DNA from: Thermoplasmata archaeon
Lineage (GTDB): Archaea > Thermoplasmatota > Thermoplasmata > Halarchaeoplasmatales > Halarchaeoplasmataceae
Direction: 5' to 3'
Length of the DNA: 33,520 bases
NCBI GenBank assembly: GCA_019594195.1
Contig: JAFDTP010000006.1
Coordinates: 1 to 33,520 of the forward strand
This document shows positions 6,283 through 14,600 of the stretch, in pieces. Numbering within the stretch: the first letter of the stretch is position 1; every line of letters begins with the position of its first letter. Made by a program: the position numbers and the translations under genes. The notes beneath the pieces are model-generated. The model searched no databases and had not been told where the DNA came from. It saw nothing but the letters and a program-made list of their open reading frames with translations.

Positions 6283-7954
6283 TATAGACTCTGCTCCCTC
6301 CCGAATCGTAAACCCTTGAAGATGTCCTTGAATACCTCTCTTCAAGTCTCTCTATATCTCTGACGGCAGTTGAATTCCCGTACCTTATCTGAACGTAATT
6401 GTTGAAATAATCGGTGAACATCATAGGCGAGAGCTCCGTGCTATCGGTCCTGGGGATAGGATAACCATATGGTTGTTCTTCAGGATGAGTACCCCTTGAT
6501 CGAAACTTCCTTTCTGAACCTGCTGACATCTCTATATATCGGAACATGCCCTCGTGAGTATCAGTTATGTGAACTCTCTCATCTGAATTCCGCTCGATGA
6601 ATTTTCCCGCCTCATAAGATGATCTCGACGGGGTCTCTATCGCGTCGATACTGTTCTTGGTGATCGGGACGACAAGCAGGAACGCTACCAAGATAACAAC
6701 GATTGAGACCCTCAAAAAGTTCCTGAGATCTAGATTTTTAGGAGCGTAATATTTCAATAAAGCGACGGATAGCACGGACGCCGGGATCAGTGCGGCAAGA
6801 AAAGCCCTTTCTATATAACGCCCCTGGTGTGTGAAGGGATAAACGAGCCATAGATTTACTGAGAAGAACCATCCACCGATCAAGAGTGCGCGTTTAGAGA
6901 CCTTTCTGTATAGAGCTAAAACACCCAGCAGCGCGAGTAACGACTGGAATATCCCTGCTAACATCCTGAGTCTGTTGACGAACTGGTACTGGATACTCGT
7001 CGAAGCAGGTCCTCCAAAAGATAATCTTACGGTCCCATTATCCATGAAGTCTTCGATCACGGAATCCACATAACTGTTTATGCTGGGGACAAAAGTATAA
7101 AAAATACCGGCCGCGGCCACGAACACGAATATAAGAGGGATCACAGGCTTGAAATAGAATTCTTTCTCACTATCACGTAAAGAGATAAAAACGGCAAGCG
7201 TCAAAAATACCATATTGAAGCCGACTATTATTAGCATCCCTGGATGCGAGGGAACTAAAGCGAAAAGAATGAACGCTGACAAGATACCCAACCTGTAGTC
7301 GTGCTTTTCCACATACAAGAACAGCGTCAGCCAAAAGGCCGTCCATAACATAACGGTGAAAGGCTGTCTTGCAAGATGGTATTCCATGTACCAGTTCAGA
7401 GAGAGGAACACTAGAGGTGCTATAGGAGCCCATCTTGCAGAGATCCGTCTTGAGATGGTATATATGAAGATGACGATGGAAAACGCCAGAAGCGTTGGGA
7501 ACAACCGCGCATAAGTGAAAAGTTCAATATCGAGTACTATGACACTTGACGCCTGGTAGATGTGTGATCCCGGAAAAGTTATAGCATTTGCATCCCAGGA
7601 CCCCGTTTCCATTATAGAAAAAACGGAAGGTATGACATGGTAAACGTCGAATACCGGGATCATTTCGTGAGCTAAATTAGGAAAAGTATAAAGGTAAAAT
7701 ACTGGCAGCAAGATGCTTATAAATGCTAGGTAAGTTCGCTTATTTCTGATCGATAGTATCATGGAAAATGCCGCCAGTAGCAGACCCGGCCAGAAAGTGA
7801 AGTGCACCCGTGATACATACCAGAAGACCGAAGATTCCGGAGCTCCCATCTCTGTTTTTGCGAGAGCTACAAAAAACAAGAACAGACTAGAAACTATCAA
7901 CAAGAGATGGAATCTTTTAGTATCTAGGAGTTCATCTATCTTTTTCACTGACAC
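6272..7954 (-). CDS. Polytopic membrane protein, GT-C glycosyltransferase-like
   Basis: The 560-residue protein has roughly ten or more hydrophobic helices in its first 430 residues, then a soluble C-terminal region of about 130 residues. The layout (an early acidic/His loop around YHVIPSVF and FPGSHIY, many helices, then an extracytoplasmic tail) resembles GT-C fold glycosyltransferases and their archaeal relatives, but I do not see a diagnostic motif, so this is a fold-level guess. Such enzymes transfer sugars from lipid carriers outside the membrane. The start may be GTG at 7954 or GTG at 7948; GGAG is 7 nt before the second, and a TATA-like GTTTAGATAAATC is 23-29 nt upstream of both. Confidence 0.72.
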   Translation of the reverse strand: MSVKKIDELLDTKRFHLLLIVSSLFLFFVALAKTEMGAPESSVFWYVSRVHFTFWPGLLLAAFSMILSIRNKRTYLAFISILLPVFYLYTFPNLAHEMIPVFDVYHVIPSVFSIMETGSWDANAITFPGSHIYQASSVIVLDIELFTYARLFPTLLAFSIVIFIYTISRRISARWAPIAPLVFLSLNWYMEYHLARQPFTVMLWTAFWLTLFLYVEKHDYRLGILSAFILFALVPSHPGMLIIVGFNMVFLTLAVFISLRDSEKEFYFKPVIPLIFVFVAAAGIFYTFVPSINSYVDSVIEDFMDNGTVRLSFGGPASTSIQYQFVNRLRMLAGIFQSLLALLGVLALYRKVSKRALLIGGWFFSVNLWLVYPFTHQGRYIERAFLAALIPASVLSVALLKYYAPKNLDLRNFLRVSIVVILVAFLLVVPITKNSIDAIETPSRSSYEAGKFIERNSDERVHITDTHEGMFRYIEMSAGSERKFRSRGTHPEEQPYGYPIPRTDSTELSPMMFTDYFNNYVQIRYGNSTAVRDIERLEERYSRTSSRVYDSGGSRVYINP

Positions 7955-8012
7955 GCTCCGGTATCTAGATTGATTTATCTAAACTTTTTCTTTCTATCTG
8001 TATGAAAGGATA

Positions 8013-8573
8013 TCAATCTTCCTCCAAGTATTCGTCCACTTTTGAAAAGTCCTCACTATCATCTTCAAAGAGCTTCTTCTGTTTTTCAGTGGACGGTTTG
8101 ATCTCGAACTCACAGAACTCATCTCCTGCAGACAAAGCCTTGGTGTGGGTCTGGACGTGATCTTCGTTATAGGCCATGTATTTAGCTGCATCGACATAAC
8201 AATAAAGCTTCCCCAGCTCTTCCTCTCCATATCGCTTCCACAAGCGTCCAAGGACACAACCATAGGCCTTCATCTTCTCGCCGTCTCTTTCTATCTTCGT
8301 GTGCATACCGAACGGAGGGATGCTGAGACACTCTCCTTGACTGAAATTTTCAGGTGATGTGGGCAGTCCTTTTTCCTTTATCTCTTCTCTTCTCGCATCC
8401 CCGATATATTCACCGTAACGCTTTATCGCCTCGACCACCAGTTCTTTTCCCTTATCTTCACCAAGTTCCTCTGTAAGGGTCTTAGCGTAAGAAAGGTGTA
8501 AAAGAGCTATCCGCTCACTGACAGTCTTGATGTACTCGGATGCTTTTTCTTTATCTACAGTTTCTTTTCCCAT
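8013..8573 (-). CDS. L-2-amino-thiazoline-4-carboxylic acid (ATC) hydrolase-family protein
   Basis: The 186-residue protein has the pattern of the ATC-hydrolase family: a helical start (LLHLSYAKTLTEELGE, then VVEAIKRYGE), and a C-terminal region with LYCYVDAAKYMAYN, HTKAL and GDEFCEFEI containing conserved Cys, His and acidic residues. The name comes from bacterial enzymes converting a thiazoline to cysteine; most archaeal members are uncharacterised, so the substrate is open. The frame is open further upstream to 8618, but a TATA box (GTTATAAAATTCG, 8591-8603) is about 25 nt before the ATG at 8573, which makes this the start of a leaderless mRNA. It stands alone between genes of other themes. 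Confidence 0.82.
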   Translation of the reverse strand: MGKETVDKEKASEYIKTVSERIALLHLSYAKTLTEELGEDKGKELVVEAIKRYGEYIGDARREEIKEKGLPTSPENFSQGECLSIPPFGMHTKIERDGEKMKAYGCVLGRLWKRYGEEELGKLYCYVDAAKYMAYNEDHVQTHTKALSAGDEFCEFEIKPSTEKQKKLFEDDSEDFSKVDEYLEED

Positions 8574-8696
8574 GATACAACAGAAAGCATCGAATTTTAT
8601 AACATTTGCTGATCCCACCGTGATGAGAAAGGGATAATAGTAGGCGATGAGTGTATATCAAAAATAAAAAATGTTTTGTTTTTAAAAGATAAAAAA

Positions 8697-8804
8697 CTAG
8701 TAAAAGATTTTTAGTATCTGACCTTCAGAACGATAAGATGGATCTCCTATGATACCCAGATAAACACCATGATCGCAAATCAAAAGAAAAACCTTGACCA
8801 ACAT
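8697..8804 (-). CDS. Possible 35-residue small protein downstream of the cold-shock gene
   Basis: This frame begins at ATG 8804, 20 nt past the cold-shock gene's stop, and ends before a T-rich stretch on the same strand (8660-8696). The peptide starts hydrophobic (MLVKVFLLICD) and then contains GIIGDPSYRSEGQ, which looks more protein-like than random. There is no clear ribosome binding site and no family I recognise. It could equally be the 3' untranslated region of the cold-shock mRNA. The rest of 8574-8824 holds only the ATC-hydrolase promoter and A/T-rich runs. Confidence 0.2.
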   Translation of the reverse strand: MLVKVFLLICDHGVYLGIIGDPSYRSEGQILKIFY

Positions 8805-8824
8805 GCGCTGGAAAAAAGGGTGAT

Positions 8825-9019
8825 CTAAATTTTCTTGACTTTTTCAGCTCTAGGTCCTCTTTCTCCTTCACCTATTTCGAATTCGACTTCATCGTCTTCT
8901 TGGAGAAAGTTCGCATCTTCCAATTCGCTGCGGTGGACGAATAGATCCTCTTCACCGTCTTCTGGCTCGATAAAACCGTAGTTCTTCATATCGTTGAAGA
9001 ATTTCACTCTTCCTTTCAT
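8825..9019 (-). CDS. Cold-shock domain protein (CspA family)
   Basis: This is a 64-residue single cold-shock domain, the normal length for CspA-type proteins. RNP1 is KNYGFIE at 12-18 and RNP2 is DLFVH at 25-29, the aromatic and basic residues that bind single-stranded RNA or DNA; VKFFN at 5-9 is the first strand. Such proteins act as RNA chaperones. Unlike most single genes here, it has a leader of about 26 nt with a near-perfect Shine-Dalgarno (GGAGGTGA), fitting strong, regulated expression. Minus-strand TTTTTT just past the stop may terminate transcription. Csp genes are scattered among archaea and often regarded as acquired from bacteria. Confidence 0.96.
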   Translation of the reverse strand: MKGRVKFFNDMKNYGFIEPEDGEEDLFVHRSELEDANFLQEDDEVEFEIGEGERGPRAEKVKKI

Positions 9020-9025
9020 TCTAGT

Positions 9026-9033
9026 TCACCTCC
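9026..9033 (-). promoter_or_regulatory. Strong Shine-Dalgarno of the cold-shock gene
   Basis: The minus strand reads GGAGGTGA, 6 nt before the ATG at 9019. This is the longest 16S-complementary match I saw in the window. Confidence 0.75.
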
Positions 9034-9042
9034 TTTCTTATC

Positions 9043-9141
9043 ATCTAGATAAGGACCTATCCTGATGCTTAAATAGTTTTGGTATCAAAGACATCAGTGA
9101 TCTTACGATAGGTTATTTAAAAACCGGATTATCTAGATAAT
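9043..9141. promoter_or_regulatory. Cold-shock gene promoter with two copies of ATCTAGATAA
   Basis: The TATA-like element for the csp gene is at 9067-9076 (minus strand CTATTTAAGC). Ten-base copies of ATCTAGATAA lie at 9043-9052, at the predicted transcription start, and at 9131-9140, upstream. The upstream copy sits in a perfect 14-bp palindrome, ATTATCTAGATAAT (9128-9141). The pair may be an operator; the divergent DUF2283 gene starts 107 nt further on. Confidence 0.4.
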
Positions 9142-9247
9142 TTATCACACCATGTTTTTTATAGTTCCTTTCGATTCGAATCTAGGACCCTAAGTACTGA
9201 TTGATTAAAACCCGACCTTGATTCCGGACCCGGACGGAGGAGATAAT

Positions 9248-9454
9248 ATGAGAGTTAAATTAGACACAGAAAACGAAAGTCTTTATTTTAGACTGGCAGA
9301 AGGTGATGTAGTCGAATGCGAGGAAGTTTCAAACGGCGTTATACTCGATTATGACGAGGATATGAGAGTCGTAGGTATAGAGATCGCCAACAACGAAGAA
9401 ACATCATCTCTAGATGACCTATCTAATATAGAATTCGAGCTAGCTAAAACTTGA
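9248..9454 (+). CDS. DUF2283 family protein
   Basis: The 68-residue protein follows the DUF2283 pattern: a start of charged strand (RVKLDTENESLYFRL), an acidic turn, then NGVILDYDEDMRVVGIEI. Members are small, widespread in archaea and cyanobacteria, and of unknown function; they sometimes sit beside toxin-antitoxin genes, but no partner is here. The frame is open from 9218, yet GGAGG at 9236-9240 with 7 nt spacing fixes the ATG at 9248 as the start. A TATA-like TTGATTAAAAC is near 9201-9211. It is a single gene between divergent csp and DUF302. Confidence 0.85.
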   Translation: MRVKLDTENESLYFRLAEGDVVECEEVSNGVILDYDEDMRVVGIEIANNEETSSLDDLSNIEFELAKT

Positions 9455-9546
9455 AAACAGAAAAAAAACCGTAGTAGCTCAACCGCTCGAGGATCGACTT
9501 TGATCCTACATAGACTTTTTATCTTACGAGTCGCATAGAGTTATTT

Positions 9547-9990
9547 ATGGGGCTGAAGATTGATCCGGATAAACTGGGATCGGAAGATATCGGGGAGAAG
9601 ACGACAATTTTAAAGATGAGCCATGAAGAAGCTATAGAACGAGTTAGAGAAGCGTGCGAGAACAATGGCTTCGGCATAATGGTTGAATTTTCACCTTCTG
9701 AGCTCTTGAACAAAAAAGTGGACGCGGATAGAGACCCGTATTACGTTTTAGGTGCATGCAATCCCGCCATAGCGGACCGCACTCTGGACGAAACGATGAA
9801 GATGGGAGGTCTCTTTCCTTGCAATATGGTGATATGGGAGGAAGAACCCGGCAAACAGAGGGTATATCACCTATCGATCATGCAGGTCGCTAGATTGATC
9901 GGTATAGCGCCGAACAACGAGAATTGGCAGGAGATAGTCGACGAGACCGGAAAAAACGTCGAGGCAGTATTTGAAGAGTTGAAATCCTGA
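9547..9990 (+). CDS. DUF302 domain protein
   Basis: The 147-residue protein has the DUF302 layout: an N-terminal helix (SHEEAIERVREACENNGFGIM), then YYVLGACNPAIADRTL and MGGLFPCNMVIWEE, which match the family's core with its conserved CNP and PCN segments. C-terminal helices follow. DUF302 proteins are small, often soluble, sometimes tied to redox or metal stress, but without a fixed function. The TATA-like CTTTTTATCTT (about 9513-9523) is 28 nt before the ATG at 9547, so it is leaderless. It is a single gene with a T-rich run after it. Confidence 0.87.
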   Translation: MGLKIDPDKLGSEDIGEKTTILKMSHEEAIERVREACENNGFGIMVEFSPSELLNKKVDADRDPYYVLGACNPAIADRTLDETMKMGGLFPCNMVIWEEEPGKQRVYHLSIMQVARLIGIAPNNENWQEIVDETGKNVEAVFEELKS

Positions 9991-10009
9991 GTGTGATCTA
10001 AAATACTTA

Positions 10010-10021
10010 TCTTCTTTTTTT
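10010..10021 (+). terminator. T-rich terminator after the DUF302 gene
   Basis: The run CTTCTTTTTTT begins 20 nt past the DUF302 stop on the plus strand. No stem is visible. Confidence 0.4.
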
Positions 10022-10033
10022 ATTCTAGGTATA

Positions 10034-10807
10034 TCAATCCCTAGGCCTGCAGAATAAAATCATCTCTTCGCTATCTTCAGTTATTGGTACGTTTTCATGT
10101 AATGACCCTCTTTCCTCCAAGATCTCGAATCCCTGACATCTCAGGATCACTTTCAGTTCTCTGGGAAAATAAAAAGTGAGGGTCTCTTCTATCGCGGTCT
10201 CTCTCGTTTTCTTTTCCCCATCATATTCAGAGATGATTATCTTGTCCCGTTCTATCTGGTCAACGAAATCATAAGTGGCGGTAAAACTATCGATGATCTT
10301 CCTCCCGTTTTCAGGGTGCTCATATTCGAAAACTTGTTCTTCTCCATCATTTTCCACCATCCGTTCGACGTCAGGTATGCTGTTATCTATGACCAGAACT
10401 CCCTCGTCCGATAGATGTGATCTTACCCGTGATAGTGTACGTTTAAGATCAGATGTGTCTAAATAATTTACAAGGTTGCAGGGCGCAAGGATCATATCGA
10501 ATCCTTTATCTAGATCAAACTCTCTTATATCTCCTTGGATAAGATCGATATTACCGGTGGTATCATCCGTTTCATCTTTCATCTTTTTTCTGCATACTTT
10601 CAACATTTTTTCGCTGGCTTCCAGTCCTGTGACTCTATTACCCTCTCTAGCAAGTGGGATCAATATCCTTCCTGTCCCGCTGCCGAGCTCTAATATATCG
10701 CCGCCCGATCTTGAAACTAACTTTTTGTAAGCTTCTACATCGTCAAGATGAGAATGAAGTATGTCATAGAACTCCGCAAAGAATTCACTATAATGGGATT
10801 CGGACAT
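10034..10807 (-). CDS. Class I SAM-dependent methyltransferase
   Basis: The 257-residue protein has the Rossmann-like methyltransferase core. Motif I is ILELGSGTG (38-46), binding S-adenosylmethionine; a strand with RVTGLEAS follows, then DLIQGDIREF and MILAPCNLVNYL, the family's motif II-III region. The C-terminal half adds a beta-rich part (ETLTFYFPREL) seen in small-molecule methyltransferases of the Methyltransf_25 type. The substrate is unknown. The start is the ATG at 10807 with GAGGTGA 5 nt upstream; GTG at 10816 lies inside that ribosome site and is rejected. Its promoter holds a perfect palindrome at the predicted transcription start, so it is probably regulated by a repressor. Confidence 0.9.
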   Translation of the reverse strand: MSESHYSEFFAEFYDILHSHLDDVEAYKKLVSRSGGDILELGSGTGRILIPLAREGNRVTGLEASEKMLKVCRKKMKDETDDTTGNIDLIQGDIREFDLDKGFDMILAPCNLVNYLDTSDLKRTLSRVRSHLSDEGVLVIDNSIPDVERMVENDGEEQVFEYEHPENGRKIIDSFTATYDFVDQIERDKIIISEYDGEKKTRETAIEETLTFYFPRELKVILRCQGFEILEERGSLHENVPITEDSEEMILFCRPRD

Positions 10808-10843
10808 GATGATCACCTCAATGAAGCTCGCATAACAGATATC

Positions 10844-10857
10844 CTAACATATGTTAG
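10844..10857. promoter_or_regulatory. Perfect 14-bp palindrome, operator candidate of the methyltransferase gene
   Basis: CTAACATATGTTAG equals its own reverse complement. The TATA box of the gene (TTTATATATG on the minus strand, 10871-10880) is centred about 25 nt away, so the palindrome covers the transcription start. A partial copy, GTTAGG (10863-10868), lies between the two. A dimeric regulator bound here would block RNA polymerase. Confidence 0.5.
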
Positions 10858-10975
10858 ATAAAGTTAGGCACATATATAAATTGAATCGATGTTTCTCATA
10901 CAGCTTTACATTTAAGACCATTTTTTGCTATATATCACCAAAACAAATAAGTACTAAAGTGAGTTTGTTATACTT

Positions 10976-11665
10976 ATGGAACTGACTCTCCGGGAGTTCC
11001 AATTGATCGAGATAAATAGAACTATAATAGAGAGATACAGTAATAGAAAATTTATCGATGAATTCAATCATAGGACAGAGGAACACACCGACTATCTGAA
11101 ACTCGATCATCTTAAATACGATTCTCTAAAGGACGTCAAAAAGGTAGAGAAGAAACTACAATGCCGGCCCTATTTTGTGAAGTCTAAGGAGATCAGAGAC
11201 GAAGTAGGACGAGAAGCGTATATCAAGTCGGAGTACAGTGATAGGTGGGAGACCTACAAGAATACGAACAGGGTCAATCTATCCAGATTCTTAAAAGACA
11301 TGCTTCCTTACATCGATAAGCCGACGATGAAACGACTGAAACACGGGAAATACTTCAGAAAGATCGTCGACGGATTGATGAGGAACGATAGGCTTCTCGA
11401 TCTAGCGAAGACCCCGAACTCGTATGCGGTCATCAACCCTAACAAGGAACAGAAATTCTACACTGAAGAGGTACTCAAAGATCTCAGCAAAAAATTCGAT
11501 AAGAAAAAACTCTTTGATCTGACCAAAGATAAAGACCGAGTGATAGACATATTAGAGGAATACGATCTTCCTAAATCCACCATATCTGATAGAAGTGGTG
11601 GGAAGAAGAGGACCGGCTCGAACGATATGAGAAACCATTTCTACTACTCACAAAACGTTTTCTGA
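10976..11665 (+). CDS. Basic protein of unknown family
   Basis: The protein has 229 residues and I do not recognise it. It is rich in Lys, Arg, Asp and Tyr, lacks any membrane segment or signal, and is more basic than its acidic neighbours (for example KKVEKKLQCR and SGGKKRTGSN). Two lysine-rich helical stretches at about 165-185 and a flexible Ser/Gly/Lys stretch at about 207-215 could contact nucleic acid, but no known DNA-binding fold is evident. A TATA-like AAATAAGTAC is about 27 nt before the ATG at 10976, so it should be expressed as a leaderless single gene. It may be a lineage-specific or transferred gene. Confidence 0.7.
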   Translation: MELTLREFQLIEINRTIIERYSNRKFIDEFNHRTEEHTDYLKLDHLKYDSLKDVKKVEKKLQCRPYFVKSKEIRDEVGREAYIKSEYSDRWETYKNTNRVNLSRFLKDMLPYIDKPTMKRLKHGKYFRKIVDGLMRNDRLLDLAKTPNSYAVINPNKEQKFYTEEVLKDLSKKFDKKKLFDLTKDKDRVIDILEEYDLPKSTISDRSGGKKRTGSNDMRNHFYYSQNVF

Positions 11666-11669
11666 TCCG

Positions 11670-11676
11670 TTTTTTT
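11670..11676 (+). terminator. Oligo-T terminator of the basic-protein gene
   Basis: Seven T residues follow the stop codon by 4 nt. The convergent surface-protein gene ends at 11685. Confidence 0.4.
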
Positions 11677-11684
11677 AGACCTCA

Positions 11685-14600
11685 TCATCCTTCCCAGTCC
11701 CCTCTATTGTACTTTCCATCTGACTCTATCATCTCATCCAACATATCTCCTATACCCGGTAAACTATCTACATCTCCATCCCAATCCTCGATATCCCCCT
11801 CATATCTTTCTTCTATATCAGCTACAAGGTCGGACATGCTATCTAGGATCCATGAAGGTTCGTCACCAGAGATGAAGACAGCTAAAATGACATTTTTTCC
11901 CTTGTGGACCAGTACTTTGTCATCCCCATATTCCATCCTTTTTAGCGTATCTTTTTCTTCGCCACCGAAAGCATCACCTACAAAATTATTGACAGCGGTG
12001 AACATACCAGCGAGTATCTCTTCGTCCCTTTCGGCTTTCAAATTTTTCGTCTTGTGCTTGATCAACACACCGGAGTCATGGATCAGGAATACATCATCTA
12101 TAGTGAAGACTTTCCTTTTGACGTAGAATCCCGTCCCTATCAAGGCTAGAGTTAAAGGTAGTAGGACCATCACAAAACTCGACAAGTTATCGAAAAGAAA
12201 GTGTTCTTCTTCTTCCGGATTGACCCGTACCTCCATCTCTTCAGTCGTAGATTCCAAGCCATCACAGACTTCTACGAGTATGGTGTAACTGCCGGGTTCG
12301 TCATAATCAAATATCAGTTTATGCCCGACCACGTGTACGTTGGGATCCTCGACATCCACCTCGAGCTCATGTGTCTCGTTATCAACATCGGATATATAAT
12401 CAGCTATATCAAAGATCCAGCTCCTACCTTCGGTACCCTCCTGCAGTGGCAATTCCGAAATCTCTGGAGGGGTGTTCACAGGTAAAACTGTTACAACTAA
12501 AGAATCTTCCATCAGGGCTCCGGCCGAATTTTCAGCTCTGATAGTTATCAGTTCCTGACCATACCAATTATCCTTAGCATAAAAATCGACAGAGCTGTTA
12601 TCGTGGATGACGACTTCTATGTTTTCATTACCAGAAGAATAATACATGTTATAGCCCTCTCTGTCCATGAAATGGTTGTCCAGGTCAAAAGCGTTTATCA
12701 GTCTTTCATTCTGTTTGAAGGCCACGTCATGGAGAGGTATCACCAACTCGGGTGGATAGTGATCACCAACCTTGACGGTAGTAACTTGAGAAGTCGTTTC
12801 TAAACCGTCGGAAACGAAGACCTCTAGAGCGACGGTGTAATTTGGATAACGATCTCCAGTGCCCATAGGATACTCCAAGATCAGTTCGGTACCCCGTACG
12901 GTCGCGTTATCGGGGCTATCCGTAGAAATAGTTAGTTCATGCGTCTCGTTGTCCCGATCAGATATGTAATATTGAAGGTCGAAAACGTACGGTTCTTCGT
13001 AATGTACAACTAGATCCGGTAATTCTTTTATCTCCGGTGGAAAATTCACAGGTAAAACAGTGACCTCTATCGTCTGTTCTATTATAGCTCCTTCTGGGTC
13101 TTCGGCTCTGAAGGTTACTCTTTCAACTCCGTGCCAATCGACATCCGCCTCTACGTCGACTGTATTATCTCCGTGTATGGTGATGCTCAGGTAGGTATAA
13201 CCGTAACTCATGTAAAGTGGTTCATCTTCTGGATCCATGAAGTAATCATCTAGATCGAAGACGTTCTCTTTGAGTTCGCCCTGTTCGATCTCGAGATCGG
13301 GTAATTCCTCGACCTCCTCTGGAGGATCATTCGAAGTGACCTCTACGGTTATCGCGGTCTTTTCAGTAGAATCTCCATCTGAAACCGAAAGCACTACGAG
13401 GACTTCTTCGTCGATCATGCTTTCAGGATATTCGTAAGTGACGGTCAATCCTTCTACTGAGGTGTGTTCTGGATCATCGGTCTCCAGTTCTAATTCGTGT
13501 TTTCTATCATCATCATAGATTATGTAAGGAGAATAATCGAAGTCATAGGGTTTGTCGTAGTGTACTTTCAGATCGGGGCATCGTCTGAATTCCGGGGATT
13601 GATGATCGGAAGTTATATTGATCCAAGCGTTCTGAGATGCTTCATTTCCTACACTGTTGACCAGATGATAAGTCACGTTCATCGAAGCACGGGTATTTTC
13701 TTCAGACAAGATCGTGAGAACATGATCCCCGGTCTGATTCTCTCCCAGTACTTCGATAACGCCTATGTCATGGCCGGTAAGATACCATCTCATATCTCCG
13801 ATCTCATCATATCCGTCTTCAGCGAACTCCTCCAGATCGATCTCATGGATGCCGAAATCTATTTCAAGTTCGATATCAGGTATAGTCCCTCTGATCTCTG
13901 GAGATCCATCATAGTAAACTGTGAACTGGATAGATTCTTCGAAACCATCGTAAGAAGCTGTTATGTTACAGACCCCTTCGGATCCTGCCTTAAATGTAGT
14001 GTTTGAACCAGTTTCATATTCTATATCGCCGACTTCCTCCTGATCGATATCCCAATCGACTTCTATGTCTTCGACAAAGCCCGATGTATCGTTGTGCGCG
14101 GAAGCGAAAAGTTCTACGGTTTCACCGATCTCGATAGACCTATCTTTGAAAGGGTCTCCTTCACCACCCGGCTCGTCCATGATATCGATACTATCGATCT
14201 CTGGGTCCTCCACTTCGAACATGACGCTGTCGTGCAGATCCTCGTAAGTGAGATTGAACCAGACGTAACCACCCTCGTGGCCAACGTCTATCTCATTTCT
14301 CTCGTTCGGGGTCTCTTCAAGGAGTTCAGCATCAGACCCTTCGGCGCTCCATCCACCTTCGAAGGTGTAGAGGTATCCGTGAGTTTCATTGAATGCGGAA
14401 GAATAACCGCTCCTCCGGGCACCTACAGGGACAGTTTCATCGTTCAGAATTTCCCCACCGGGAGAGCGAGTTATCTGTATCTGATCTATCTCATCTGTCA
14501 AGATGGTGTATTTTACACTATGCTGATGATCACCTTCATAAGTAACATTTAACCAGACGTCTCCAGCCGTATCTCCCATCTCGATGCCGTTTCGATCGCT

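Noticed and set aside
10807..10816. GTG at 10816 as start of the methyltransferase
   Set aside because: It lies within the GAGGTGA ribosome site of the ATG at 10807.
13497..14552. Long plus-strand open frames (169 and 152 codons) opposite the giant surface-protein gene
   Set aside because: They lie antisense to a clear repeat-domain gene and reflect its codon bias; no ribosome site or family-like sequence.
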